This document shows positions 1 through 8,775 of a DNA stretch of 64,000 bases, one piece after another. The notes beneath the pieces are model-generated. The model searched no databases. It saw nothing but the letters and a program-made list of their open reading frames with translations, and was not told the DNA's origin. The position numbers were made by a program, and so were the translations under genes. Location: contig ONHQ01000018.1 in assembly GCA_900317685.1 (NCBI GenBank), forward strand, positions 1 through 64,000. The letters are read 5' to 3'. The stretch's first letter is position 1. Each line of letters begins with the position of its first letter. Source of the DNA: an uncultured Prevotella sp. Its GTDB lineage: Bacteria > Bacteroidota > Bacteroidia > Bacteroidales > Bacteroidaceae.

Positions 1-79
1 TTTTGTTCATAGCTATCTGGCTGTGGACCGAATCATCACGTCCATGAAAGTAAGATTCGTTTCTATACAAGAAACTTAA

Positions 80-934
80 CTTATCCCGAACTCAGGTTAT
101 CACTCACCGGCTTGGCATCAGTGGAACGTCTATCCTACGTTTTCACTGACCTATATTCCGAGCAGCAGTCACGTGCTCCAGCTCAACTTCAGCAGCGACA
201 AAAAGTTCCCGGACTACTGGACATTGCAGAACTTCACAGTCTACAGCAACGGTGGCTACAATGAAGTGGTGGGCAACCCCGAATTGAAGCCGTCGAGTGA
301 CTATCAGACGCAGTTGGTCTATGTGCTGCACAACAAATACCAGTTCGTGGCATGGTTCAACTACACCGATGACTACTTCACGCAGACACCTTACCAGCGC
401 CATGACCGGCTGACCGTGCAATACAAGTTCCTTAACTTTGACTACTCGCAGCAGTGGGGCTTGCAGGCTTCCGTGCCTCAGCGCTTCGGCAACTGGCTCG
501 ACAGCCGTCTTACCGTTCTCGGTGTGTGGATGAAGGAGAAATGCTCGGCGTTTTACGACATCCCCTTCAACCGCGACATCGCTTGGGTGATGGCCAGCCT
601 GCGCAACAACTTCACCCTTGTCCCCAATCATCTTTATCTCAATCTCGACGGCATGATACGCTCCAAGGCTCATCAGGCAATCTACGATCTGCCTTCTTCG
701 GGCAATGTCGACCTTGGATTGAAATATATCTTCTGGAAGAAGCGTGCCACGCTCCATGTGTTCTGCAACGACCTCTTTGAGACTTCCGGCATCGACCCTG
801 TCATCCGCTTCGGCAACCAGAATATGAAGATGGACTTCTCGTGCTACCGGCAGGTGGGCGTGTCGCTGGTCTATAGGTTCGGAGGATACAAGGACAAGAG
901 CAAAGAGGTAGACACGGCGCGGTTCAAGCAGTGA
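80..934 (+). pseudogene. Outer membrane beta-barrel protein (TonB-receptor-like), C-terminal fragment with disrupted 5' part
   Basis: The frame from about position 80 encodes the last ~284 residues of a Bacteroidetes outer membrane beta-barrel family protein. It has alternating aromatic/polar barrel strands, the segment FSSDKKFPDYW, the segment GNPELKPS, and a final strand ending YRFGGYK followed by a short DTARF tail, which is typical of the family's C-terminus. An in-frame TAA at 77-79 closes the same frame just upstream, and another reading frame also has a stop at 10-12. The normal N-terminal plug and first strands therefore cannot be read continuously into this frame. It may be a pseudogene, a recombination remnant or a frameshift near the window edge. 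The rest of the gene lies outside the window, so its state is uncertain. Confidence 0.6.
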
Positions 935-946
935 TGCCAAGCAGGA

Positions 947-1001
947 GGATGCTGCAAAGCGGGCGGATGCTGCAAAGCGGGCGATGCTGCAAAGCAGCAT
1001 C
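947..1001. repeat. Short repeats ending in a hairpin (GATGCTGC-AAA-GCAGCATC)
   Basis: GGATGCTGCAAAGCGGGC occurs in near-tandem copies. The last copy closes into a perfect 8-bp stem (983-990 with 994-1001) followed by TTAC. The same hairpin unit recurs at 5762-5783, and a degenerate copy lies at 6969-6990. It lies after the outer membrane protein fragment and before the sensor kinase, so it may act as an RNA hairpin or terminator-like element. Confidence 0.6.
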
Positions 1002-1075
1002 TTACAGAACTGTGCCATACCCTCACTGCGGCACATTATAGAGAAGGAAGGGCCGGAAATAAGCAGAAAAAGTGT

Positions 1076-1083
1076 TATCTTTG
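1076..1083 (+). promoter_or_regulatory. -7 promoter element TATCTTTG of the sensor kinase gene
   Basis: TATCTTTG matches the Bacteroidetes TAnnTTTG element and ends only 5 bases before the chosen ATG at 1089. Transcription would start at or next to the start codon, giving a nearly leaderless mRNA. It also argues against the upstream in-frame ATG at 984. Confidence 0.55.
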
Positions 1084-1088
1084 CGTGT

Positions 1089-2528
1089 ATGAAGTGGAAA
1101 CGAAACCTTATCGCCATTGCTATAGCACTGTCGGCGGTCATCGGCCTGCTGTGTTTTTGGCTTTTCCGACAGTACAACATGCAGTACGCACGGATGCGCC
1201 AACAACTTGATGACGCCATCGCCGAATGCGACTATGAAGAGTTGCTGATCCGAGGTCAGCGGCTCTACCATAAGCAGATGACGGCAGAGTATGCCATTGG
1301 TGATCAGGATAAACACCAGGAACTGTTGTGGAAAGCGATACGTATCGAACGGAAAGGAAACGTTGTCAAGAAGACCACGATAGAGAAATACAAGGTCGTG
1401 AAATCTGACAGTGCTAAGAACGGAAAGAAGAAAATACTATCTCTCGACACTGCCAGATCCCATCCCTTCGCCTCCATCATCAAAGAGATGCGTAGAGGTT
1501 TGCATCAGGTGGTGGACACCGCTGTCCTACCGGACGTGGCTACTTTCTATAATCTGCTGGACGCGAAGATGGCCGCTTGTGGTATGGAAGGAACAATGAA
1601 GGTAGAACTGTGGAAAGACAATCGGATGATTACGCATACAGAAAAGGCTGGCTACAGTCACAACCACGCTGTGGAGATTGCCCGGTTGCAATGGGACGTA
1701 GACGGTCATACGCTTGGTTACCGCGTGTTTTGTGTACCCTTGGGGTGGATCGTGCTTAGCAACATGGAGGGTGTCATCGGCCTATCGGTGGTTGTCATCC
1801 TTTTGTTGTTAATGGTGTTCTGGATGTTGGGACGTACCATCCGCGAGTTGCAAGCCGTCGACGAGATGAAGAGCGACTTCGTCAACAACATGACGCACGA
1901 GTTGAAAACACCGGTCTCTGTGGCATACGCCGCCAACGATGCACTGCTCAACTTTGGTCAGTCGTTGCCGAAAGAGAAGCGGACTGAATACCTGAAGATA
2001 ACCTTGCAACAACTGAAGAAGCTCGGACAACTCGTGGAGCAGATCCTTCAGATGACCATGGAACGGCGCACGACATTGCGACTCAATTTGGAGCATGTCG
2101 ATGTGGTGCCCGTCGTGAAAAGCCTCACTGAGGAGTATAGGCTGAAAGCTGATAAGCCTGTGACTTTCCATCTCGTAGGAGCAGAGAAGCGTCCGACAGT
2201 CTATGCCGACGCGGTGCAATTGCAGCATGTGATGAGCAACCTTTTGGACAATGCCTTGAAATATTCGGGCAGCACGGTTGATATCACCATTGGGCTGTAT
2301 AATGGAACAATCACAGTAGCCGACAATGGCATCGGCATCGCCAAGGAGAAGCAGAACTATATCTTTGACAAGTTCTACCGTGTACCGCAGGGCAACCTTC
2401 ACAACGTGAAAGGCTATGGCCTCGGCCTCTATTATGTGCGCAACATCATGGAGCGCATGGGTGGAAAGGTCAGCGTCAAGAGTACGTTGGGGAAAGGTAC
2501 GGAGTTCACATTGTCGTTCAGTCGGTAA
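1089..2528 (+). CDS. Sensor histidine kinase
   Basis: A 479-residue two-component sensor kinase of the inner membrane. An N-terminal membrane helix (about residues 6-26) is followed by a periplasmic sensor region of about 190 residues and a second membrane helix (about 222-243). The HisKA domain has the H-box NNMTHELKTP with phospho-acceptor His270. The HATPase domain shows the N-box DNALKYS, the G1 box VADNGIGI and the G2 box GYGLGLYYV. The start at 1089 was chosen because the TAnnTTTG element lies just before it; the open frame extends back to 984 without a helix or recognisable domain. A response regulator follows 107 bases downstream on the same strand and is the obvious partner. The signal sensed is unknown. 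Confidence 0.93.
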   Translation: MKWKRNLIAIAIALSAVIGLLCFWLFRQYNMQYARMRQQLDDAIAECDYEELLIRGQRLYHKQMTAEYAIGDQDKHQELLWKAIRIERKGNVVKKTTIEKYKVVKSDSAKNGKKKILSLDTARSHPFASIIKEMRRGLHQVVDTAVLPDVATFYNLLDAKMAACGMEGTMKVELWKDNRMITHTEKAGYSHNHAVEIARLQWDVDGHTLGYRVFCVPLGWIVLSNMEGVIGLSVVVILLLLMVFWMLGRTIRELQAVDEMKSDFVNNMTHELKTPVSVAYAANDALLNFGQSLPKEKRTEYLKITLQQLKKLGQLVEQILQMTMERRTTLRLNLEHVDVVPVVKSLTEEYRLKADKPVTFHLVGAEKRPTVYADAVQLQHVMSNLLDNALKYSGSTVDITIGLYNGTITVADNGIGIAKEKQNYIFDKFYRVPQGNLHNVKGYGLGLYYVRNIMERMGGKVSVKSTLGKGTEFTLSFSR

Positions 2529-2635
2529 GTAGGAGACTTGCCGTCCTGCCGTGCAATCAGTGCGGAAGGTATCCTGCATCTTCTGCGAAAAGCGACAGGC
2601 TAAAGGTTGATGTATATAGAAGAAATAAAAAGAAA

Positions 2636-3343
2636 ATGGAAGACATAAAGGTGTTGTTGGTTGAGGATGAGGCTTCGTTGGCTATGATCATGAAGGACAC
2701 AATGGAGCCCACAGGTATGAGCGTGACCCTTGCCGCCGACGGTGAGGAGGGGCTTAGTGCATTCTTTGCTGACAAGCCCGACGTGCTCGTCACCGATGTG
2801 ATGATGCCGCGTATGGACGGCTTCGAGATGGTGCGGCGCATCCGTGAGCACGACAAGTTGACGCCAGTGCTTTTTCTCACTGCCCGCTCATCGGTCAATG
2901 ATGTGGTCGATGGTTTCAAGATGGGTGGTGACGACTATCTCAAGAAGCCCTTCAGCCTGCAGGAACTTATGGCGCGCGTGCGCCGTCTGGCAGAGCGACA
3001 GCAGCTTTATCGCCAGGCCTCGTCCTTGGATGCTGAAGACAACAACCGTTGGATAGATATCGGAGCCTACCGCCTCAATCCCGTCACACAACAATTGTCG
3101 TGGCAAGGCCATGAGGAAGAACTTTCGCACCGAGAGTCGGAGTTGCTGCGGATATTGGCTGAGCATGTCAACGACGTGGTGGCGTCGCACGATATCCTTG
3201 TGGCGCTGTGGGGCGACGATACGCTGTTTAATGGGCGCAGCTTGCAGGTGTTCGTTACCAAGTTGCGTCACCGTTTAGAACACGATCCCCGGCTGCGCAT
3301 CATCAATGTCCGTGGCTTCGGCTACAAACTAATCATCGCCTGA
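2636..3343 (+). CDS. OmpR-family response regulator (DNA-binding)
   Basis: A 235-residue response regulator. The receiver domain (about 4-118) has the acidic pair Glu10/Asp11, phospho-acceptor Asp54 in LVTDVMMP, the threonine of FLTARS, and the lysine of LKKPFS. The C-terminal winged helix (about 135-234) has the OmpR/PhoB pattern, with LSHRESELLRILAEH and the recognition-helix region NGRSLQVFVTKLRHRL, ending in VRGFGYKL. It very probably takes phosphate from the histidine kinase encoded just upstream and controls transcription. Targets cannot be told from the sequence; envelope genes nearby are candidates only by location. Confidence 0.93.
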   Translation: MEDIKVLLVEDEASLAMIMKDTMEPTGMSVTLAADGEEGLSAFFADKPDVLVTDVMMPRMDGFEMVRRIREHDKLTPVLFLTARSSVNDVVDGFKMGGDDYLKKPFSLQELMARVRRLAERQQLYRQASSLDAEDNNRWIDIGAYRLNPVTQQLSWQGHEEELSHRESELLRILAEHVNDVVASHDILVALWGDDTLFNGRSLQVFVTKLRHRLEHDPRLRIINVRGFGYKLIIA

Positions 3344-3388
3344 CGGCTTCGTGTCGTTTCATAGGCGTAGAAGCGCCGGCTGAATAGA

Positions 3389-3454
3389 GCAAACAAAAAA
3401 AGAGCATCCATGTGCTGAGCGTTCTCAGTCTATGGATGCTCTTTTTTTGTTTGC
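3389..3454. terminator. Bidirectional terminator between convergent genes
   Basis: A perfect 23-base inverted repeat (3389-3411 with 3432-3454). The stem contains GAGCATCCAT, and A- and T-runs give a U-tract on either strand. It lies between the response regulator (plus) and the outer membrane protein gene (minus), and can end both transcripts. Confidence 0.9.
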
Positions 3455-3469
3455 TGTCAGACGTAATGG

Positions 3470-5737
3470 TTACAAGCCCATGCCACTTGCGGGTGAGTCT
3501 TTCTTCTGCGAGTCGTTGAAGTCGTTGTTGATCTTAGAGTTGTACTTGCCGAATTGTTTCTTGGTGTTGCCGAAGTTCCATTTCACCGATAATGCTACCA
3601 TCTGCAAGGGAATGGAGACGTGGGTGAGATTGCTGAAGTCCTTGCCCGCATTGTACCGGTTGATGATGAGATGACTGCGGAGTGGATTGGCATAGCGTGC
3701 CGACAGTTCCAACCGGTCCTTAAGGAAGGTGCGGGTGAGCGAGACATTGAAGAACTGCATGCCACTGTTGTAGCCCATGAGGTTGTAATTGCGTGTCTGG
3801 GCGAAGAGGCCAAGAGAGCCCTTAACCTTCCATGGCAGTTGCTGCTCCAGTCCGACATAGGCGCTGCCTGACCAACCCCAATTGTGATAGCCCAGTTCTT
3901 TGGCTTTCCAGTCACCGTAGGACACGTTGCCGTTGAGCATCAGCGTGGAGGTCTTGGTCGCCACCCAACGGACGAAGGCGTCGACATAAGTGTTGCGGCT
4001 CTTGCCGTTGTTGGCGTAGGTGCTGTTATATTTGTTGTCGGCGTCGACGAACTGATAGCTTTCTATCTCATTGCCGACGTAGTCGTGACTGAGGCTGGCA
4101 TTGAGCATCAGCTTAGGCGTGAAGAAGTTGTAGGACAGTGAGACATTGTGTGACTTCATCACAGCGAGCGAAGGATTGCCATAAGACAGCGAGGTGGGGA
4201 TGGTGCGGTCCGTGTATGGGTTGAGCTGGCTGATGCCCGGACGCGAGATGCGCATGGTATAGGTCAGGCCAATATTCGATGTTGGTGTGATGTTATAGCC
4301 TACGCTACCCGAAGGAACGAGGTTGCCATAGTCCTTGTGGAAGTTGCGCTCGCTGTGCTCGGCATACTTCACACTTTCAAAAGTGTGCTCGTAGCGCAGT
4401 CCAAGACGTGCGTTGTATTTCTCCTGGGTCAGCTTGTACTGGGCATAGCCAGCCACGATGCTTTGCAGATTGCGGTAGTGCATGCTGCCATCGGCGTTGA
4501 GCACGTCTTCACCATTCACAGTGTCGTAGAGTCGGCTGTCGCTTTTGTTGCGTCGACTGATGAACTTGGCGCCTGTCTCCAAGGTCTGTCCTTTGCCGAG
4601 GTCGAGGGTCAGGTCGGCTTGTCCCGTGTGGCTGGTGCCCCAGGTGTGCGAGTCGGAGTAGAGGTCCGTCAGGGTCAGGCCTGTCACGCCGGTGATGTCA
4701 CCATAGGTCGTCCGTGAGCGGTTCACGGCAGGGTTGTAATCGTAGAGGTAGCTCAGCGTCAGCTGTGAGGTGTGGTCGGCATTGAGCCATCGCTGGTAGT
4801 CGGTGCTGGCGTTGACACCTAAGTATTTGTTGCGCTCCGACGCGTGGTTGGTATAGCTAAAGCCGTTGCCGTAAGGTCCGCCGGCGAAGGAGTTGCGCGG
4901 GTCGTAGTCGTGGTGGGTGTTGCCTCCGCTGATGCCGGCATTGACATTGAGGGTGCTCAGTGAGTCGAGGGCATAGCCGAGGGTGATGTTGCCCATGGAG
5001 AAAGGATGATCCTCGTCCATCTCCATCTCGTTGGTCTCATGTGACTCGCCGAGTGTGGTCTGCTGGATGCGCGTGTTGGTCACCTTCATGTTGTCCATGG
5101 TCTGCCAAGCGAAAAATCCCATGGCACTGTAAGTGAGCTTGCCCTGTTGACCGCCAACGTAGACGTTGGCTCGCTCGCCATGATTGCTGGCGGTGAGCTC
5201 GACATTGCCGTTATAGCAGTTGTCGCAGTCGTTGCCTTGCGCCCCGCTTTGTCTCACCATCTTGATGTCGAGAACACCGGTGGTGCCCTCTGCGTCGTAT
5301 TTGGCTCCCGGTGAGGTGATGACGTCGATGCTCTGCACCATTGAGGCCGGTACAGACTTGGCTACTTGTGAGAAGTTGTTTTGAAACATCTGGTTGGGCT
5401 TGCCATCGACATAAACCTTGAAGTTGGAGGATCCTTTCACGGTGACGTTGTCCTGTCCGTCGACGTTGACCATTGGCACCTTGCGGAGCATGTCGAGGAG
5501 CGTCATCGTCTTAGCGTCAGCGTCCTGCTGCACGTTGTAGGTCATCTTGTCGGTGGTCATCTTCACGACGGGCTTTTGAGCCACCACCTCTACGCCTTGC
5601 AGGTCGAGGCTGTCTTGGATGGCTTGGAGCTTAAGGCTGTCGGCACTGTTAGCCGGAGTCTGGGCCAGAGCGGCGAGAGGGGAGAACGAAAGGAGAGTGA
5701 TGGCAAGCGCCTGCCTGCCTTTGATATTGTTTTTCAT
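3470..5737 (-). CDS. Outer membrane beta-barrel family protein (TonB-dependent receptor-like)
   Basis: A 755-residue outer membrane protein. It has a signal peptide (basic MKNNIKGRQ, hydrophobic core, cleavage near ALAQ). A plug domain follows with TMTLLDMLRKVPMVNVDGQ, KVYVDGKPNQMF and IDVITSPGAKYDAEGT, then a long barrel with many aromatic strands, including RISRPGISQLNPY and SYGNPSLAV. This matches the Bacteroidetes outer membrane beta-barrel family, close to TonB receptors but without an N-terminal carboxypeptidase-like domain. It is the last gene of a minus-strand operon with an ABC ATPase, a membrane protein, a head GIN lipoprotein and a GntR regulator, which suggests an envelope transport or stress role. 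The substrate is unknown. Confidence 0.88.
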   Translation of the reverse strand: MKNNIKGRQALAITLLSFSPLAALAQTPANSADSLKLQAIQDSLDLQGVEVVAQKPVVKMTTDKMTYNVQQDADAKTMTLLDMLRKVPMVNVDGQDNVTVKGSSNFKVYVDGKPNQMFQNNFSQVAKSVPASMVQSIDVITSPGAKYDAEGTTGVLDIKMVRQSGAQGNDCDNCYNGNVELTASNHGERANVYVGGQQGKLTYSAMGFFAWQTMDNMKVTNTRIQQTTLGESHETNEMEMDEDHPFSMGNITLGYALDSLSTLNVNAGISGGNTHHDYDPRNSFAGGPYGNGFSYTNHASERNKYLGVNASTDYQRWLNADHTSQLTLSYLYDYNPAVNRSRTTYGDITGVTGLTLTDLYSDSHTWGTSHTGQADLTLDLGKGQTLETGAKFISRRNKSDSRLYDTVNGEDVLNADGSMHYRNLQSIVAGYAQYKLTQEKYNARLGLRYEHTFESVKYAEHSERNFHKDYGNLVPSGSVGYNITPTSNIGLTYTMRISRPGISQLNPYTDRTIPTSLSYGNPSLAVMKSHNVSLSYNFFTPKLMLNASLSHDYVGNEIESYQFVDADNKYNSTYANNGKSRNTYVDAFVRWVATKTSTLMLNGNVSYGDWKAKELGYHNWGWSGSAYVGLEQQLPWKVKGSLGLFAQTRNYNLMGYNSGMQFFNVSLTRTFLKDRLELSARYANPLRSHLIINRYNAGKDFSNLTHVSIPLQMVALSVKWNFGNTKKQFGKYNSKINNDFNDSQKKDSPASGMGL

Positions 5738-5761
5738 TGTCTTGCTATTGTTTTTGGGTGG

Positions 5762-5783
5762 GACGCTGCAAAGCAGCGTCTTA
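5762..5783 (-). repeat. Short hairpin repeat directly after the GntR stop codon
   Basis: GACGCTGC-AAA-GCAGCGTC (8-bp perfect stem) followed by TTAC, the same unit as at 983-1004. Read in the direction of the operon, the TAA stop of the GntR gene is the start of the unit (TAAGACGCTGC). It lies between the regulator and the outer membrane protein gene and could lower or stabilise downstream mRNA. Confidence 0.6.
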
Positions 5784-6137
5784 CTGAACAGAGGTTAACG
5801 CATCCTTGAGCTCTTCCCAAGAGATGTCCAGGAGCCTCATCTGGCGGACAATTTCGGGAAGCACGGTCTTGAGAAACGCCTGCCGCCGTGTCTGTTTGAT
5901 ATGTCGTTGCGCATCTTCTGCTACGAAATAGCCGAGGCCGCGCTTGTTGAAGATGATGCCTTCCTGAGCGAGCTGGTCGTAGGCCTTGACCGCCGTATTG
6001 GCATTGACGCCGAGCGTGGCGGCATATTCGCGCACGCTGGGTATGCGGTCGAAGGCTTTGTAGACGCCCGCGAGGATCTCGTCGCTCAGGCGGTCGGCTA
6101 TTTGCAGATAGATGGCTTTATCATTGTTGAATGCCAT
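5781..6137 (-). CDS. GntR-family transcriptional regulator (YtrA-like)
   Basis: A 118-residue regulator with an N-terminal winged helix (about 8-75) containing the GntR pattern IYLQIADRLSDEI, RIPSVREYAATLGVNANTA and YFVAEDA. The C-terminal part is only about 40 residues and helical, as in the small YtrA subgroup, which typically controls ABC transporter operons. It lies within such an operon: ABC ATPase, membrane protein and head GIN lipoprotein upstream, outer membrane protein downstream. A perfect palindrome at the operon promoter (8776-8797) is its most likely operator, giving autoregulation. The ligand is unknown. Confidence 0.9.
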   Translation of the reverse strand: MAFNNDKAIYLQIADRLSDEILAGVYKAFDRIPSVREYAATLGVNANTAVKAYDQLAQEGIIFNKRGLGYFVAEDAQRHIKQTRRQAFLKTVLPEIVRQMRLLDISWEELKDALTSVQ

Positions 6138-6163
6138 ATACGTGAGTGTTATGAAAGGTGAGG

Positions 6164-6943
6164 CTATTTGCCAAGTTGCAGTCTGTCGGTGTCGATGTCG
6201 CCACTTCCCGATACGCTCTTTTCGAGCGACTGCAGTGTTCCGGAGAGGTCGATGTCGCCGCTTCCCGAGATGCTGATGTCTGCATGGCCGCAGTGGTCGA
6301 AGTCGAGGCTGCCGTCGCCACTGCCGGCGATGGAGAGCTTGGTCGTCTTTACCTTAGCGAGCTTACTCTTGATGTCGCCACTGCCGCTGATGCTGAACGA
6401 GGCGTTGCTGGCTTGGAGCGTGCCGGTCTCGATGTCGCCGCTTCCGGCTACGTAGTAGGTGAGGTTATCAGAGAGCGTGACGTTCTTCAGGTGGCTGTCG
6501 CCGCTCCCCGCGATGGACAGCGTCAGGTTCTGCCCAGTGATGTCAGTCTCGGCATAGAAGTCGCCGCTTCCCGCTGTGGAGACATCGGACAGTGAGGGAG
6601 CGCTGATCCACAGTTCGGCATCGTCGTAGGAAGAGTTGATGTGCAGTACTGTGATACCCTCCTGTTTGCGTTCTTCCTTCTGTGTGATGACGAGCTCTCC
6701 ATGGCTGGAGGTGATGGAGTGGGTGGCGTACCAACGCGGAGTGGCTTTCAGTACAACCTTGTAGGTGTTGGACTGCGTAAAGTGGATGTCACAGCTTGTG
6801 TAGTTCTTGATGCTTTGGAAGTCGCGGAGGTTGAGGGTATAGGACTTCGCGGGCTCATCACTGTTGTTAACTTTCTCGATACGGCAAGCGGAAACAGAAA
6901 GAATGGCCACAAGGGCGATAAACATAAATGCTAACTTTTTCAT
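6164..6943 (-). CDS. Head GIN domain (DUF2807) lipoprotein
   Basis: A 259-residue predicted lipoprotein. The signal peptide ends in the lipobox SVSA-Cys20. The body is a DUF2807 (head GIN) beta-helix-like fold, with the tetrapeptide GSGD repeated seven times about every 18-22 residues; each repeat probably forms one turn of a right-handed beta solenoid. Members of this family are common in Bacteroidetes envelopes, but their biochemical role is not established. It lies 26 bases upstream of the GntR gene and is co-transcribed with the ABC genes. Confidence 0.88.
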   Translation of the reverse strand: MKKLAFMFIALVAILSVSACRIEKVNNSDEPAKSYTLNLRDFQSIKNYTSCDIHFTQSNTYKVVLKATPRWYATHSITSSHGELVITQKEERKQEGITVLHINSSYDDAELWISAPSLSDVSTAGSGDFYAETDITGQNLTLSIAGSGDSHLKNVTLSDNLTYYVAGSGDIETGTLQASNASFSISGSGDIKSKLAKVKTTKLSIAGSGDGSLDFDHCGHADISISGSGDIDLSGTLQSLEKSVSGSGDIDTDRLQLGK

Positions 6944-7010
6944 GGTGATACTTTTTTAATGATTGAAAGATGCTGCTGGGCATCGTCTTACAAAACGAAA
7001 TGGTTGCCTT

Positions 7011-7823
7011 TTATTTGTTGATCCATTGGTTGTTGATGACCTGCAGACGGGTGTAGCGGCGGAAGGCGAACCAGTAGCAGAAGATGATGAGTGCGATGCT
7101 GACTACGAAGTAGAGGGCATTCCACCATGCGTCGTAAAGGATGATCGTGTAGCCACTGTTGATGAACTCAGTGAGAAGGTTCGCTGCCAAAGCACCAAGC
7201 ATGAGGAGCACGATGCCGAGACCCATCCACGTAAGGACAGCCATCACGAGTGGATGCTTGTGGTAGATGCTGCCGAAAAGCAGGAAGCAGGCGTGCTGCG
7301 TGATGGTTCCTAAGAGAATCACGAGGAAGCCTTCAATAGGGGATGGGTCGCCATTGAGATTGGTATAAAAATGGAAGATGCCACTATTGTTGAGGCCTTC
7401 CGTGAGTGCGCTGGTAGCCCACTGTGCTGCATCGCTGTTGATCATCAAGCTCATGAGATATTGCAGTACGTCGCCGGCAAAGAAACCCGCGATGGCGGCC
7501 AGCGGCATGGCAACCACGAGTACGAGGTAGCGGGCGATGAACTTCTCTTTGTTCGAGGCAGGGAGCATGAAGTTGTTGATGCGCTGTTGACGGCTGCGAA
7601 GACTGGAGAAGATGAGCGCACCGCTGCAAAGCAGATAGGCGGACAGAGCTACGGAACAGAGGATGCCCATGGTGTAAGCACTGCTCGACGACGACTTGAA
7701 TACGAGCGTGAGGATCTGTGGAATGACAACCAGTCCGAAGAAAGTCAGGGCCATGGTGGCTATTTGACGCTTGCTGAGCAACAGCTCCCAACGGAGCACT
7801 TGCAGAAATCTATTCTTGTTCAT
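7011..7823 (-). CDS. Multi-pass membrane protein, probable ABC transporter permease
   Basis: A 270-residue integral membrane protein with about six hydrophobic segments, including IATMALTFFGLVVIPQIL, MGILCSVALSAYLLCSGAL, YLVLVVAMPLAAIAGFFAG, FLVILLGTITQHACFLL and FVVSIALIIFCYWFAF. It has no enzymatic motif. It directly follows the ABC ATPase gene in the operon and has the size of an ABC-2-type permease half, so it is the likely membrane partner of that ATPase. This assignment rests on context and topology rather than a clear family signature. Confidence 0.7.
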   Translation of the reverse strand: MNKNRFLQVLRWELLLSKRQIATMALTFFGLVVIPQILTLVFKSSSSSAYTMGILCSVALSAYLLCSGALIFSSLRSRQQRINNFMLPASNKEKFIARYLVLVVAMPLAAIAGFFAGDVLQYLMSLMINSDAAQWATSALTEGLNNSGIFHFYTNLNGDPSPIEGFLVILLGTITQHACFLLFGSIYHKHPLVMAVLTWMGLGIVLLMLGALAANLLTEFINSGYTIILYDAWWNALYFVVSIALIIFCYWFAFRRYTRLQVINNQWINK

Positions 7824-7856
7824 AGTGTGATACTATATCTGTGAGATGTTTATCGT

Positions 7857-7906
7857 GTTATATATAATAAGGTGTAAACACTTGGAGCCTTATATATAAT
7901 AAGGTG
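7857..7906. repeat. Two copies of an AT-rich element (TTATATATAATAAGGTGT)
   Basis: An 18-base element occurs twice, 32 bases apart, between the ABC ATPase and permease genes. One copy is nearly palindromic (CCTTATATATAATAAGG). The same core, ACCTTATTATATATA, recurs at 34528-34542 between two genes and, in the coding strand, inside the gene at 28250-29269. Confidence 0.55.
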
Positions 7907-7914
7907 TGGCGAAA

Positions 7915-8739
7915 CTACTGGTGACTGATTTTGCCGCTGATCGTGGCGTTGAAGAGCAACTCCAAGTCTACTTGCGTCTCCTCGCCATCGCCTCTTGGCA
8001 TGATGACGGCGTTGCCTTGTAACGTGGGTTCGGCATAGAGCACCGTATTGTCCATCTCCTGCGGCGAAAGGTAGCGGAAGGCATAGCGACGAGAGATGTC
8101 TGCGATGGAACTGTTGAGCAGCACGCGGCTTTGGTTGATGATGACCACGTGGTCGAGCAGACTCTCGATGTCGTGAACCTGATGGGTGGAGATGATGAGC
8201 GTGCGGTCGTCCTCCATGTAGTTGGCCACCACCTTGCGGAAGAGCGCCTTCGACGGAATGTCGAGGCCGTTGGTCGGCTCGTCCATCATCAGCAGGCGGG
8301 TGCCCGTGGCGATGGCGAAGCTCATATACACCTTTTTCTTTTGTCCCATGGACAGCTCCTTGAGGTTGGGACGTGCCGGCATCTCGAAGTCGGCGAGGCA
8401 TTTGGCCAGCAGGTCATCGCTGAAATGAGGATAGAAGGCGCGCATCATGTCGGCGAAGGCTTCAAAGCTCATGTCGGGCATGGCGTACTCCTCAGGCACG
8501 ATAAACACTTCCTGAAGCATCTCGGGAAGACGCAACCAGCTCTCCTTGCCGTCGACTGTCACCGTGCCACTGTTGGGACGCAGCAGTCCGGCGATGAGAT
8601 AGAGAAGGGTAGACTTTCCTGTGCCGTTCTTGCCAAGCAGGCCGTAGACGCAGCCGGGTTGCAACTGCAAGGCGAAGTGATCAAACACTTGGTGCTTGCT
8701 GCCCTGATAGTGAAAACGGAGGTCTCTTACATCAATCAT
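7915..8739 (-). CDS. ABC transporter ATP-binding protein
   Basis: A 274-residue ABC ATPase. The Walker A motif is GLLGKNGTGKSTLL (about residue 34-47), the signature motif is LSMGQKKKV, Walker B is LLMMDEPTNGLD, and the switch histidine lies in IISTHQ. It is the first gene of a minus-strand operon that continues with a membrane protein, a head GIN lipoprotein, a GntR regulator and an outer membrane beta-barrel protein. This arrangement is typical of YtrA-controlled ABC systems. The cargo is unknown. Confidence 0.93.
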   Translation of the reverse strand: MIDVRDLRFHYQGSKHQVFDHFALQLQPGCVYGLLGKNGTGKSTLLYLIAGLLRPNSGTVTVDGKESWLRLPEMLQEVFIVPEEYAMPDMSFEAFADMMRAFYPHFSDDLLAKCLADFEMPARPNLKELSMGQKKKVYMSFAIATGTRLLMMDEPTNGLDIPSKALFRKVVANYMEDDRTLIISTHQVHDIESLLDHVVIINQSRVLLNSSIADISRRYAFRYLSPQEMDNTVLYAEPTLQGNAVIMPRGDGEETQVDLELLFNATISGKISHQ

Positions 8740-8775
8740 ATTGTTCTTTCTTACGTTTAACTGTTATCTGTGTTA

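Noticed and set aside
984..1088. Upstream start for the sensor kinase
   Set aside because: The added residues have no domain, and the promoter element lies inside them.
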